Source: Lentisphaeria bacterium UBA4640
GTDB lineage: Bacteria > Verrucomicrobiota > Lentisphaeria > Victivallales > UBA1829
Direction: 5' to 3'
DNA: 21,348 bases
Assembly: GCA_002405835.1 (NCBI GenBank)
Contig: DHMO01000004.1
Coordinates: 1 to 21,348, forward strand
Shown here piece after piece: positions 1 to 6,441 of this stretch. Every line of letters starts with the position of its first letter. Positions within the stretch are counted from its first letter, which is position 1. Below the pieces are notes generated by a model. The model was not told the DNA's origin and did not search any database. It saw nothing but the letters and a program-made list of their open reading frames with translations. A program made the position numbers and the translations under genes.

Positions 1-105
1 GATGTCCGTCCCGGTCAGCCAGGTCATCCTGATATGCGCCCCCAGCCTCCCGCGCCGCCGAAGCCGGAACCGCCGAGAAAGCGCAGCTGGTGGAGATTCT
101 GGTAA
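1..105 (+). CDS. C-terminal tail of an unknown proline-rich protein (partial)
   Basis: The first reading frame is open from base 1 to a TAA at 103-105 and encodes 34 residues, the end of a gene that starts before the window. The tail is rich in proline (PPAPPKPEPP) and closes with the basic/aromatic sequence KRSWWRFW. A strong terminator starts about 19 bases after the stop, which supports this frame as the genuine gene end. Proline-rich linkers with a basic, tryptophan-rich end can be spacers or membrane-contact tails, but no domain is present and no function can be assigned. The overlapping frame starting at base 2 runs through the terminator and is not convincing. Confidence 0.55.
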   Translation, partial: DVRPGQPGHPDMRPQPPAPPKPEPPRKRSWWRFW

Positions 106-123
106 TCTTCTCCGGGAAGTATA

Positions 124-159
124 CAAAAAACGGCTCCTCTTTCGGGGAGCCATTTTTTT
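124..159. terminator. Bidirectional intrinsic terminator
   Basis: A 6-bp stem GGCTCC (132-137) / GGAGCC (146-151) is flanked by an A-run on the left (125-130) and a T-run on the right (153-159). It therefore reads as a hairpin plus U-tract on both strands. It ends the plus-strand gene that stops at 105 and the minus-strand cysteine-rich gene that stops at 175. Confidence 0.85.
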
Positions 160-174
160 GAGTTTGCCGGAAAT

Positions 175-540
175 TTATTTCGGGCTGTTGGACGGATCTT
201 TCGGGCAGGTCTTGCCGGAAGGACACGGCATTGTGCCGTCTTTGAGTTTCTTCTGGCATTTGGCCTGAGTTGCGGAGTCGCATTTCTTCATGTGTTTCAT
301 ACAGTCCTTGCACTGCGACTTGTCCGCACAGACGCATTTGCCGTCCTTGACGCAGGGCGATGCGGGATCATTTGCACAGCCGTCGGTGTAGGCGACCGAT
401 TCGATGACAACGATCGCTTCGCCGTCCTGCTGATTTGCCGCAGGAGCGTTTGCCTTGTCCGCCGCATCCGCCGCCATGGCCATGCAGGCTGTTCCGAGTG
501 AGACGATTCCGATGATTGCGAGTGTTGTGAGCTTGTTCAT
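175..540 (-). CDS. Small secreted cysteine-rich protein
   Basis: This encodes 121 residues. The start at 540 is chosen because AAAGGAGTT lies 8-9 bases upstream. A longer frame to 918 would run back through the neighbouring gene's terminator. Residues 1-24 form a Sec-type signal peptide (lysine, hydrophobic stretch, AMA-A cleavage region). C19 lies within it, but the preceding GTA is a poor lipobox, so a lipoprotein is unlikely. The mature part has ten cysteines, at about 55, 63, 69, 71, 77, 80, 87, 95, 106 and 112. Several are in CxC and CxxC spacing and are mixed with many lysines. The even number suggests disulfides or metal binding in the periplasm or outside the cell. I do not recognise the family. 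It is transcribed alone, with its own promoter-like sequence and the terminator at 124-159. Confidence 0.8.
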   Translation of the reverse strand: MNKLTTLAIIGIVSLGTACMAMAADAADKANAPAANQQDGEAIVVIESVAYTDGCANDPASPCVKDGKCVCADKSQCKDCMKHMKKCDSATQAKCQKKLKDGTMPCPSGKTCPKDPSNSPK

Positions 541-562
541 TTTCAGAACTCCTTTTGTTTTC

Positions 563-583
563 GGAATTCCGTTTTGGAATTCC
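563..583. repeat. Two GGAATTCC palindromes upstream of the cysteine-rich gene
   Basis: GGAATTCC occurs at 563-570 and again at 576-583, separated by GTTTT. Each copy is self-complementary, and the two can also pair with each other as an 8-bp hairpin. They sit between the predicted -10 box and the ribosome-binding site of the gene starting at 540. This suits an operator or a 5'-leader hairpin. No regulator is identifiable. Confidence 0.45.
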
Positions 584-595
584 CCCCTGCGAATT

Positions 596-623
596 AAAAT
601 AGCACGGATTTTTCTGTTGGCAA
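596..623 (-). promoter_or_regulatory. Candidate sigma-70 promoter of the cysteine-rich gene
   Basis: On the minus strand TTGCCA (623-618) is followed after 16 bases by TATTTT (601-596). A TG two bases before the -10 gives an extended -10. The predicted start site lies just before the paired GGAATTCC elements and about 50 bases upstream of the start codon. Confidence 0.4.
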
Positions 624-728
624 GCGGGGAAAAAGCCTCTGCCGCACATCTGTTTGCATAACTCCGCAGAGAAAAATAAAAGAAAAAATTCAGCAGATTT
701 TCCTGTTTCCCGGACGGGTTCGCACAAA

Positions 729-760
729 AAAAGCTCCGGGGCAGAGGCTCCGGAGCTTTT
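729..760 (-). terminator. Terminator of the glycosyltransferase gene
   Basis: AAAAGCTCCGG (729-739) and CCGGAGCTTTT (750-760) form an 11-bp stem with a 10-base loop. On the minus strand the stem runs into seven T residues. It lies 22 bases beyond the stop codon of the minus-strand glycosyltransferase at 783. Confidence 0.85.
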
Positions 761-782
761 CCCGATGAAAAGAGTTGTTTTC

Positions 783-2129
783 TCAGCTTTTCACTGTATT
801 TGCGGCGAGGACGGAGACGCCGCGTGTCATCCACTTGGAGTTGCGGACCGTCAGCAGGGAGTAGACACAGACCCAGCTCAGGGCGACCAGGTTGTAAATG
901 CTGTAGACGAACGACCACACGGATTCGCGGAGACTGGCGCGCGAGGCGTAGATCGCTGCGGGGACAAACGACCAGATCATTGTTCCGAACACGGTCCAGA
1001 CCAGGAACGGCAGAGGATCCAGAACCAGTCCGATGATGCTGAACGGAATCGAAAACAGCGGGAGCAGAATCGACAGGCTCATCACGATCAGGTTGAGCTG
1101 AAGTCCGAGCAGTTCAAGGTTGAAAGGCTCAAAACGGCGCAGAAGAACTCCGAACATGATCAGATTCTCGCGGATGTCGCTGCGGGTCCAGCGGAGAAGC
1201 ATCTTGCAGAGCGGTCCGTACTGCGTCGGCATCTTTGTCCATGCGATGGCGTCGCACTGAAACTCCACGCGCCAGCGTTCGCGGAGGAGCAGACTGGTGA
1301 TTGCGCGGTCTTCTCCGATTCCCGAAGGTTCGCCGAGGAAGGTCTGATTGTCCCATTCGTCCAGCAGCGGGCGGATCGCGGAGACGCGGTATGCGCTCAG
1401 CGCGCCGGGGGTGCAGAGAACCGAGCCGATTTTGCTTTGCGCGCAGCGGATGAATTCGAACCCGAAAACGAATGCGACATCGAGCATCCGGGGAATGATT
1501 CCCTCATCAAGATTGCTTACGCGGATGCTGCCTGCAACGGCGCCGACCGACGGCTTGGCGAACGGTGCGGCAATCTTGCGCAGAGAATCACGAGTCACTT
1601 CGGAGTCGCTGTCGATGGTGACGACGATATCGCCGTGAGCAATCCGGATTCCTTCATAGAGCGCGTGGCGCTTGCCGCGGTTGCGTTTGAAATTTTTTGC
1701 GACGATGAGCCCGGGGAATTCTTCCGCGGCTTTGCGCATCCACTCCCAGGTGTCGTCCTGCGAGCCGTCGTTCACGGCGATGATTTCCAGCTTTCCCGCC
1801 GGATAGTCGCACGCGGCAACGCTCCGCAGGGCTGTGAGGACATATTCCCCTTCATTGTAAGCGGGGACAATGACGGTGCATTTCGGCAGTTCTTCATCGC
1901 TCAGTTCGGGTGCTTCGCGGTAGCTCCATGCGAGGAGGCTTTGGATCAGAAAATATGCGAGCATCAGAATAACCATGGCGGATCCGAAGAGCTGAATTCC
2001 AAATCCCGCTCCGTCGAACACTACGGCTTCCGGGTTTCTGGTGAACATCAGCCAGATTGCTCCGGCGAGGGAAAGTGCGGCGGTGCACCAGACGGCTGCT
2101 TTTATCGTTGATTCCAGTTTTCTTTTCAT
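783..2129 (-). CDS. Membrane processive family 2 glycosyltransferase (hyaluronan/chitin-synthase-like)
   Basis: This encodes 448 residues. The start at 2129 has AAAGGA about 10 bases upstream. The in-frame ATG at 2156 has no ribosome-binding site and would place that site inside the gene. Two transmembrane segments (about 10-30 and 45-68) precede a cytoplasmic GT-A domain with VPAYNEGEY (88-96), NDGS (120-123), the DSD metal-binding motif (173-175), and GEDR (272-275), the equivalent of GDDR in hyaluronan synthases. The final catalytic motif reads MLLRW (310-314), so the first position of the usual QxxRW is methionine. At least three more hydrophobic segments follow (about 335-425). Known relatives (HasA, NodC) polymerise nucleotide-sugars and extrude the chain through the membrane. 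A secreted polysaccharide synthase is therefore likely, with sugar unknown. It is a single-gene unit with no export partners beside it. Confidence 0.88.
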   Translation of the reverse strand: MKRKLESTIKAAVWCTAALSLAGAIWLMFTRNPEAVVFDGAGFGIQLFGSAMVILMLAYFLIQSLLAWSYREAPELSDEELPKCTVIVPAYNEGEYVLTALRSVAACDYPAGKLEIIAVNDGSQDDTWEWMRKAAEEFPGLIVAKNFKRNRGKRHALYEGIRIAHGDIVVTIDSDSEVTRDSLRKIAAPFAKPSVGAVAGSIRVSNLDEGIIPRMLDVAFVFGFEFIRCAQSKIGSVLCTPGALSAYRVSAIRPLLDEWDNQTFLGEPSGIGEDRAITSLLLRERWRVEFQCDAIAWTKMPTQYGPLCKMLLRWTRSDIRENLIMFGVLLRRFEPFNLELLGLQLNLIVMSLSILLPLFSIPFSIIGLVLDPLPFLVWTVFGTMIWSFVPAAIYASRASLRESVWSFVYSIYNLVALSWVCVYSLLTVRNSKWMTRGVSVLAANTVKS

Positions 2130-2152
2130 AATCTGCTGTTCCTTTCGTTGTT

Positions 2153-2174
2153 GCAATGCTTAGTCTAGCATTGC
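2153..2174. repeat. 8-bp inverted repeat in the glycosyltransferase leader/promoter
   Basis: GCAATGCT (2153-2160) and AGCATTGC (2167-2174) are perfect inverted repeats with a 6-base spacer, ending 24 bases upstream of the start codon at 2129. On the minus strand the spacer region contains TGC-TAGACT, a possible extended -10 element at 2167-2162. The palindrome could therefore be an operator over the promoter or a leader hairpin. Confidence 0.5.
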
Positions 2175-2175
2175 G

Positions 2176-2196
2176 ATATGGCGGGAATATGGCGGG
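2176..2196. promoter_or_regulatory. 11-bp-spaced direct repeat, candidate response-regulator box
   Basis: ATATGGCGGG occurs at 2176-2185 and again at 2187-2196, one helical turn (11 bp) apart. Relative to the possible -10 at 2167-2162, the boxes cover the -35 region, where no good sigma-70 -35 is seen. OmpR/PhoB-family regulators typically bind direct repeats of this period at such promoters. That family assignment is inference. Confidence 0.4.
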
Positions 2197-2257
2197 CAGA
2201 TTAAAAACTGGTGACGAAAAGATTAAAAAAAAGCAATGAAGATTGAATATAAAATCG

Positions 2258-2285
2258 CGGACCGCTCCTTTGCGGGAGCGGTCCG
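2258..2285 (-). terminator. Terminator of the moxR-bat-type operon
   Basis: CGGACCGCTCC (2258-2268) pairs with GGAGCGGTCCG (2275-2285), an 11-bp GC-rich stem with a 6-base loop. On the minus strand it is followed by a short T-run. It begins 9 bases after the stop codon of the VWA gene at 2294. Confidence 0.8.
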
Positions 2286-2293
2286 GACAGAAC

Positions 2294-3331
2294 TCAGGGA
2301 ATGCGTTTGAATACGGTGCTTTCCAGCAGGAACGCAAGCAGAAGCAGAATCAGCGACGCAGCAATGAACGACGGCGCCAATTCCCGCCAGTTGACGAGAG
2401 CCTGCTGTTCAAACGAGGTCTTTTCCAGCGAATCAATCTCCTTCATTACGGCGGCCATGCTGTCGGAATCCTCCGCTTTGTAGTAGCGTCCGCCCGAGTC
2501 GGCGGCGATCTGCTGAAGCAGTTTTTCATCGAAATCGCTCTGAATCTGCTGATAGCTGCGTCCGGCAAACGTTTCGACCGGAGCGACGGAAACCTGCGAG
2601 CCGATGCCGACCGTGTAGACGGTGATGTCGAATGTCGCTGCCATCTTCGCCGCCTGGAGCGGGGTCAGTTTGGCTTCGACATTGTTCGATCCGTCGGTGA
2701 ACAGCACGATGATTTTGCGCCGGGCGTCCGAATCCTTCAGCCGCTGAACGGCGGAGGCGATCGGACCCGCAATGTTTGTCTTGTCGCCGATCATGCCGGC
2801 GTCAAGATTGTCGAGATTCGCAATCAGCCACGCGTGGTCGAGGGTCGGCGGACACGCCATGTAGGGCAGGGGGGCGAACGCAATCAATCCGATGCGGTCG
2901 TTCGGACGTTCCTGAATGAATTTCGCAATCTCCGCCTTCGCGGTCTGAATGCGGTTCTTCAGCGTCCCTTTGTCGAGTGCGGAACGGACCTGCGACATGG
3001 TGGTCATGTCTTTCGGCACATCGACTGCCGACATGCTGCCGGAGAGGTCGAGTGCGATGATGATGTCGATTCCCTCCGCGCGGCGGCGGATCTGTTCCAG
3101 TCCTTCGCGCGGACGCGCCAGCGCAATGACGAGCAGGAGCATTGCCGCTGTACAGCAGAGAAACGGAACCGCGCGTTTCCAGTTGAATCTGCGCGGAGTT
3201 CCGGAAGCCGCTTTCGCCGCGTTCAGAGACGGAACACGCACGGAGGGCTGTTTCCGTTTCCATGCGAACAGCGCCGCAAGCAGAACCGGAACCGCAAGCA
3301 GAAGAAGCCAGGGATACATGAATGCTGTCAT
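2294..3331 (-). CDS. BatA-like VWA-domain membrane protein
   Basis: This encodes 345 residues. An N-terminal BatA-type membrane anchor has transmembrane segments at about 5-24 and 54-72, ending in ARPREG. It is followed by a von Willebrand A domain (about 88-290) with a complete metal-ion adhesion site: DLSGS at 95-99, a downstream Thr near 185, and TDGS at 212-215. A final transmembrane helix lies at about 321-337. The architecture matches the BatA/BatB family encoded with MoxR ATPases, where VWA proteins are thought to act with the ATPase in envelope protein maturation or stress resistance. Its start codon overlaps the preceding gene's stop (ATGA at 3328-3331), so translation is probably coupled. 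It is the last gene before the operon terminator. A separate BatB is not present. Confidence 0.85.
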   Translation of the reverse strand: MTAFMYPWLLLLAVPVLLAALFAWKRKQPSVRVPSLNAAKAASGTPRRFNWKRAVPFLCCTAAMLLLVIALARPREGLEQIRRRAEGIDIIIALDLSGSMSAVDVPKDMTTMSQVRSALDKGTLKNRIQTAKAEIAKFIQERPNDRIGLIAFAPLPYMACPPTLDHAWLIANLDNLDAGMIGDKTNIAGPIASAVQRLKDSDARRKIIVLFTDGSNNVEAKLTPLQAAKMAATFDITVYTVGIGSQVSVAPVETFAGRSYQQIQSDFDEKLLQQIAADSGGRYYKAEDSDSMAAVMKEIDSLEKTSFEQQALVNWRELAPSFIAASLILLLLAFLLESTVFKRIP

Positions 3332-4329
3332 TTTGTCTTCTCCTTTTCCTCTTTTTCCGTTGCGGTCGTTTCCCGGACGAGCGTTTCCGCACGTGCGGCG
3401 GCTTCATCGAACGCCATGACGTCGGCCGGAGCTTTTGCGAACTTCACCATGTCGGCGGAAGCGAGAAACTCTTTGAGAAACTCCCGCTGAGTCTGCTCCA
3501 GCGGTCCGCCTGCATGAATCTCATCCAGAAATTCACGCGTCGTCTGGTGTTCCGCCCGCAGATGAAAGCGGACTTCAAGATAGCCGCGGACAACGTCGGT
3601 GAGACGTGTAATCGCATTGGCCGCATTGGAGGACCCGCTGTGCAGATCGTCGCGGATCCGCGCAATCGAAGAGAGCGCGGCGGTCCACGGCGGAATGGCG
3701 TGCCGGCGGGTATGCCGGCGGTACAGCATGTACCAGAGCGCCGCGAAGATCAGCACCAGCGCAATTGCGCCGAGCGTCCATTTCATCGAAACTCTTTCCG
3801 GCGGAACGGGATGCTCAATGCGTCCCGCGATTCCGGGTGTGTCGCCTGCCGCAACCTCAAGCGCTTTCGCCGTAAAGGCGGGAAGCACAAGATTGAGTTC
3901 CTGCTTTTTCTCAGCTCCGCCCTCGATTTGCGCGGTGATGGAGCCGGCCGGAATTTCGCCCGGACGGTATGCAAGAACGACTGCGTTCAGTTTCCATATG
4001 ACGAATCCCCAGCCGGTTTTGATGCGCTCAAATGAAGGTGTGCCGATAAGCTGGGAGTTTTTGCCCGGCTGAACGGCGAGTTCCGTCAGGGTGCGTCCCC
4101 ACGGTGCGCGGATTTCTGCGGAAACGCCGACAGCCGAGCCGATAGGTACATCGCGGCCGGCGGTCAGTTCCGCGGATTTCGCTATTTCTGCGCGGTCGGC
4201 GGAGGCGGCGCACTGACGGTATTTGACCGCGGCGGCGATTCCGGTTCCGGCGGCGCAGAGCACGAGAAGCAGCAGAAGGATCAGCACTCCCCGCGCAACT
4301 CTCTGTAAAAATGTCTGTCTGTTTTTCAT
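3328..4329 (-). CDS. DUF4381/BatD-like membrane protein of the MoxR operon
   Basis: This encodes 333 residues. The start at 4329 has GAGGAGGGG 8 bases upstream, inside the end of the previous gene, and only 4 bases separate the two frames. One transmembrane helix lies near residues 13-34 and a second near 185-203. Between them is an extracytoplasmic region of about 150 residues resembling a BatD-type beta-rich domain. The cytoplasmic C-terminal part (PPWTAALSSIARIRDDL..., about 214-310) resembles DUF4381, which commonly sits between a DUF58 gene and a VWA gene in MoxR operons. The last residues are strongly charged (TEKEEKEKTK). It is probably a scaffold or adaptor between the ATPase and its VWA partners. 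The fold assignment is by resemblance only. Confidence 0.7.
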   Translation of the reverse strand: MKNRQTFLQRVARGVLILLLLLVLCAAGTGIAAAVKYRQCAASADRAEIAKSAELTAGRDVPIGSAVGVSAEIRAPWGRTLTELAVQPGKNSQLIGTPSFERIKTGWGFVIWKLNAVVLAYRPGEIPAGSITAQIEGGAEKKQELNLVLPAFTAKALEVAAGDTPGIAGRIEHPVPPERVSMKWTLGAIALVLIFAALWYMLYRRHTRRHAIPPWTAALSSIARIRDDLHSGSSNAANAITRLTDVVRGYLEVRFHLRAEHQTTREFLDEIHAGGPLEQTQREFLKEFLASADMVKFAKAPADVMAFDEAAARAETLVRETTATEKEEKEKTK

Positions 4330-4333
4330 TTTG

Positions 4334-5215
4334 TTATCCCCTCCTCAGCTTTCTGCGGCGGAAGAACGCCATCAGCGGCTTGAGAATATCTTCATCGCAT
4401 CGCACGTCGACGAGGTCGACTTTGGCGCGGTTGAAGGTCTCCTCTTCCGCGGCGAGCTCCGCGTTTGCATTCTGCGCATAACGGCTGCGTTCCGCGGCGG
4501 ACGAGGCGTCGAAGAAGAGCGTTTCCCCGCTTTCGGCGTCTTCGAGTTCGAGCATGGGCATCGGGGGAAGTGCGAGCTCTTCACGGTCGAGTACGCGGAC
4601 GGCGACAAGGTCGTGTTTCCGGTTCAGAATCTTCATGGACCGCTCATAGGACGAGTTGTCGATGAAATCACTGAAGAGGAAGACGACAGCGCGTTTCTTG
4701 AGATTCCGGATGAGGGAATCCATGGCGTTTCCGATGCGGGTTTTCCGCGATTCCGGTTCGAAGGCGAGCAGTTCGCGGATCAGACGCAGCACATGTGCGC
4801 GTCCGGAGCGCGGCGGCAGCCAGAGTTCGGTGCGGTCGGTGAAGACCAGCAGTCCGACTTTGTCGTGGTTGCGGATGGCGCTGAAAGCCAGCAGCGCGGC
4901 GGTTTCGGCGACCTTTTCACGTTTGGTTTCATCGCCCGATCCGAAGAACAGCGAGGCGGAGGCGTCGATGGCGAGAATGACGGTCAGTTCGCGTTCCTCC
5001 GCGTACTTCTTGATGTAGGGGACGCCCATGCGGGCGGTGACGTTCCAGTCAATGTCGCGCACATCGTCTTCGGGCGTGTACTCGCGCACTTCGCTGAATT
5101 CGATGCCGCGTCCCTTGAAGACGCTGTGGTACGCGCCGCCGGTCAGGTCCTCGACGAGCTTCCGCGTGCGGATTTCAATTTTACGGACTTTTGCTATGAG
5201 ATCTCTCGGCAGCAT
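4334..5215 (-). CDS. DUF58 domain protein (degenerate VWA fold)
   Basis: This encodes 293 residues. The start at 5215 (MLPRDLIAKV) is preceded by AAAGGAG 7 bases upstream, and DUF58 proteins typically begin at this point. The 12-residue upstream extension to 5251 would overlap the moxR stop and lacks a binding site. The hallmark DUF58 block is present: GxxxSVFKGRGIEF (about 27-40), EVREYTPEDDVRDIDWN (42-58) and ARMGVPYIKKYAEERE (61-76). It is followed by IDASAS (83-88), a degenerate metal-binding motif. It has no membrane segments, so it is cytoplasmic. DUF58 proteins are regular partners of MoxR ATPases. Here the gene directly follows moxR and precedes the DUF4381-like gene, which supports one complex. 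Confidence 0.88.
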   Translation of the reverse strand: MLPRDLIAKVRKIEIRTRKLVEDLTGGAYHSVFKGRGIEFSEVREYTPEDDVRDIDWNVTARMGVPYIKKYAEERELTVILAIDASASLFFGSGDETKREKVAETAALLAFSAIRNHDKVGLLVFTDRTELWLPPRSGRAHVLRLIRELLAFEPESRKTRIGNAMDSLIRNLKKRAVVFLFSDFIDNSSYERSMKILNRKHDLVAVRVLDREELALPPMPMLELEDAESGETLFFDASSAAERSRYAQNANAELAAEEETFNRAKVDLVDVRCDEDILKPLMAFFRRRKLRRG

Positions 5216-5231
5216 ATTCCGTCTCCTTTCC

Positions 5232-5249
5232 GATCCGGGGAACCGGATC
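5232..5249 (-). other. Intercistronic hairpin between moxR and the DUF58 gene
   Basis: GATCCGG (5232-5238) and CCGGATC (5243-5249) form a perfect 7-bp stem with a 4-base loop. The stem overlaps the moxR stop codon and lies just upstream of the next ribosome-binding site. There is no T-run, so it is not a terminator. It may mark an mRNA processing or stability boundary. This is inference. Confidence 0.5.
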
Positions 5250-6270
5250 AAGGCGTCTTGAGCTCGTTGAGAATACCGGTGATGATGTCATCCTGTGTCC
5301 GGTTTTCAGCTTCCGCTTCGTACGAGAGTATGATTCTGTGACGGAGCACGTCGTGCGCAATGCTCTTGACGTCCTGCGGAACCACGTAGGCGCGTCCTTC
5401 CATGAACGCCATGGCTTTGGCTGCAACGACGAGCGCGATTGTTGCGCGGGGCGAAGCTCCGACTTCGACCATCGGCGCGATGTCGTCGAGCTTTGCTCCA
5501 GACTGACGCTGCGAGAGTTCGGAGCGGCGGTTCGGGCGGGTCGCCCAGACAATATCGAGGATGTAGTCGAGAATTTTCTCATCCATGTAGATTTTGTCGA
5601 CCCACTTGCGGGCGTTCGCGATATCTTCGAGTTTTGCGACGGGCATGGCGTGCGGCATGCATTCGGGATGCCCCATCCGCTCGGCGATGAGGCGTTCCTC
5701 TTCGCGGTTCGGGTAGTCGATTTTCAGTTTGAAGATGAAACGGTCGATCTGTGCTTCCGGCAGAGGATAGGTTCCCTCCTGTTCGATCGGGTTCTGTGTT
5801 GCGAGAACGAGGAACGGTTCGGGCATTTTGAGCGTGGTCCCGGCAACGGTCGCCTGCTTTTCCTGCATGCATTCGAGCAGGGCGCTCTGTACCTTTGCGG
5901 GCGCGCGGTTGATCTCGTCCGCGAGAACGATGTTTGCGAAAACGGGACCCTGCTTGACCGTGAAGGTGTGCTCCTGCGGATTGTAGATGTTCGTCCCGAC
6001 GACGTCGGCCGGCAGCAGGTCGGGCGTGAACTGAATTCGCGCAAACTTGCCGTCCAGACTCTGCGCAAGGGTTTTGACTGCGAGAGTCTTGGCGAGTCCC
6101 GGGAGACCTTCCAGCAGAACATGTCCGTCTGCGAGCATGGCGGCGATCAGCCGGTCGATCAGTTCGCTCTGACCGGCGACGATGCGGCTCATTTCCGTTT
6201 TCAGCGGACGGATGAACGCCGAGGCTTCCACAATATCTCTCTGAAGTTTCTGTAAATCTTCCTGGCTCAT
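5248..6270 (-). CDS. MoxR-family AAA+ ATPase
   Basis: This encodes 340 residues. The start at 6270 has GGGAGGA 7-9 bases upstream. The AAA+ motifs are intact: Walker A GLPGLAKT (55-62), Walker B VLADE with INRA (115-123), sensor 1 LATQNP (156-161), and PLPEAQIDRF (169-178) typical of MoxR/RavA-type enzymes. The C-terminal part carries GASPRA and the lid region, and length is normal for the family. MoxR ATPases are thought to use ATP hydrolysis to help insert cofactors into, or remodel, partner proteins, usually through VWA proteins, and three such partners follow in the same operon. It is the first gene of the unit, divergent from the SGNH hydrolase across 171 bp. Confidence 0.93.
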   Translation of the reverse strand: MSQEDLQKLQRDIVEASAFIRPLKTEMSRIVAGQSELIDRLIAAMLADGHVLLEGLPGLAKTLAVKTLAQSLDGKFARIQFTPDLLPADVVGTNIYNPQEHTFTVKQGPVFANIVLADEINRAPAKVQSALLECMQEKQATVAGTTLKMPEPFLVLATQNPIEQEGTYPLPEAQIDRFIFKLKIDYPNREEERLIAERMGHPECMPHAMPVAKLEDIANARKWVDKIYMDEKILDYILDIVWATRPNRRSELSQRQSGAKLDDIAPMVEVGASPRATIALVVAAKAMAFMEGRAYVVPQDVKSIAHDVLRHRIILSYEAEAENRTQDDIITGILNELKTP

Positions 6271-6312
6271 GATAAATTCCTCCCTTTGAGTTGCTTTGTT
6301 TCCTTTTACTTA

Positions 6313-6341
6313 ATTATGGATGACAGCGTTTATGAAGAAAA
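6313..6341 (-). promoter_or_regulatory. Weak candidate promoter of the moxR operon
   Basis: On the minus strand TTTTCT (6341-6336), 17 bases, then CATAAT (6318-6313). The -10 is good and the -35 poor. It lies about 45 bases upstream of the moxR start. This is the best match in the 171-bp divergent region for that direction. Confidence 0.3.
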
Positions 6342-6374
6342 GTTCATTTCTTTTGTCTTATTTGCCTTGAAAAT

Positions 6375-6403
6375 TTGACTTTGCGGCAAATGCAGATTAC
6401 AGT
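6375..6403 (+). promoter_or_regulatory. Candidate sigma-70 promoter of the SGNH hydrolase gene
   Basis: TTGACT (6375-6380), a 17-base spacer and TACAGT (6398-6403) fit the sigma-70 pattern, with an expected start near 6410. The gene starts at 6442, with AGGA at 6431-6434. Confidence 0.5.
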
Positions 6404-6441
6404 ATGGGACAATCTTTTTTGAGAGGGAAAAGGAAATCATC

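Noticed and set aside
2..268. Plus-strand frame at the window start
   Set aside because: It reads straight through a bidirectional terminator and into the end of the cysteine-rich gene. The adjacent frame with a stop at 103 fits better.
484..486. Lipoprotein cysteine (C19) in the cysteine-rich protein
   Set aside because: The residues before it (GTA) are a poor lipobox and an ordinary AMA-A cleavage site follows.
654..2111. 485-codon plus-strand frame over the glycosyltransferase
   Set aside because: It is a mirror frame of a well-supported GT2 gene, begins within the neighbouring upstream region and crosses a terminator.
2243..3490. 415-codon plus-strand frame over the VWA gene
   Set aside because: It spans the operon terminator and two gene boundaries on the opposite strand and shows no domain.
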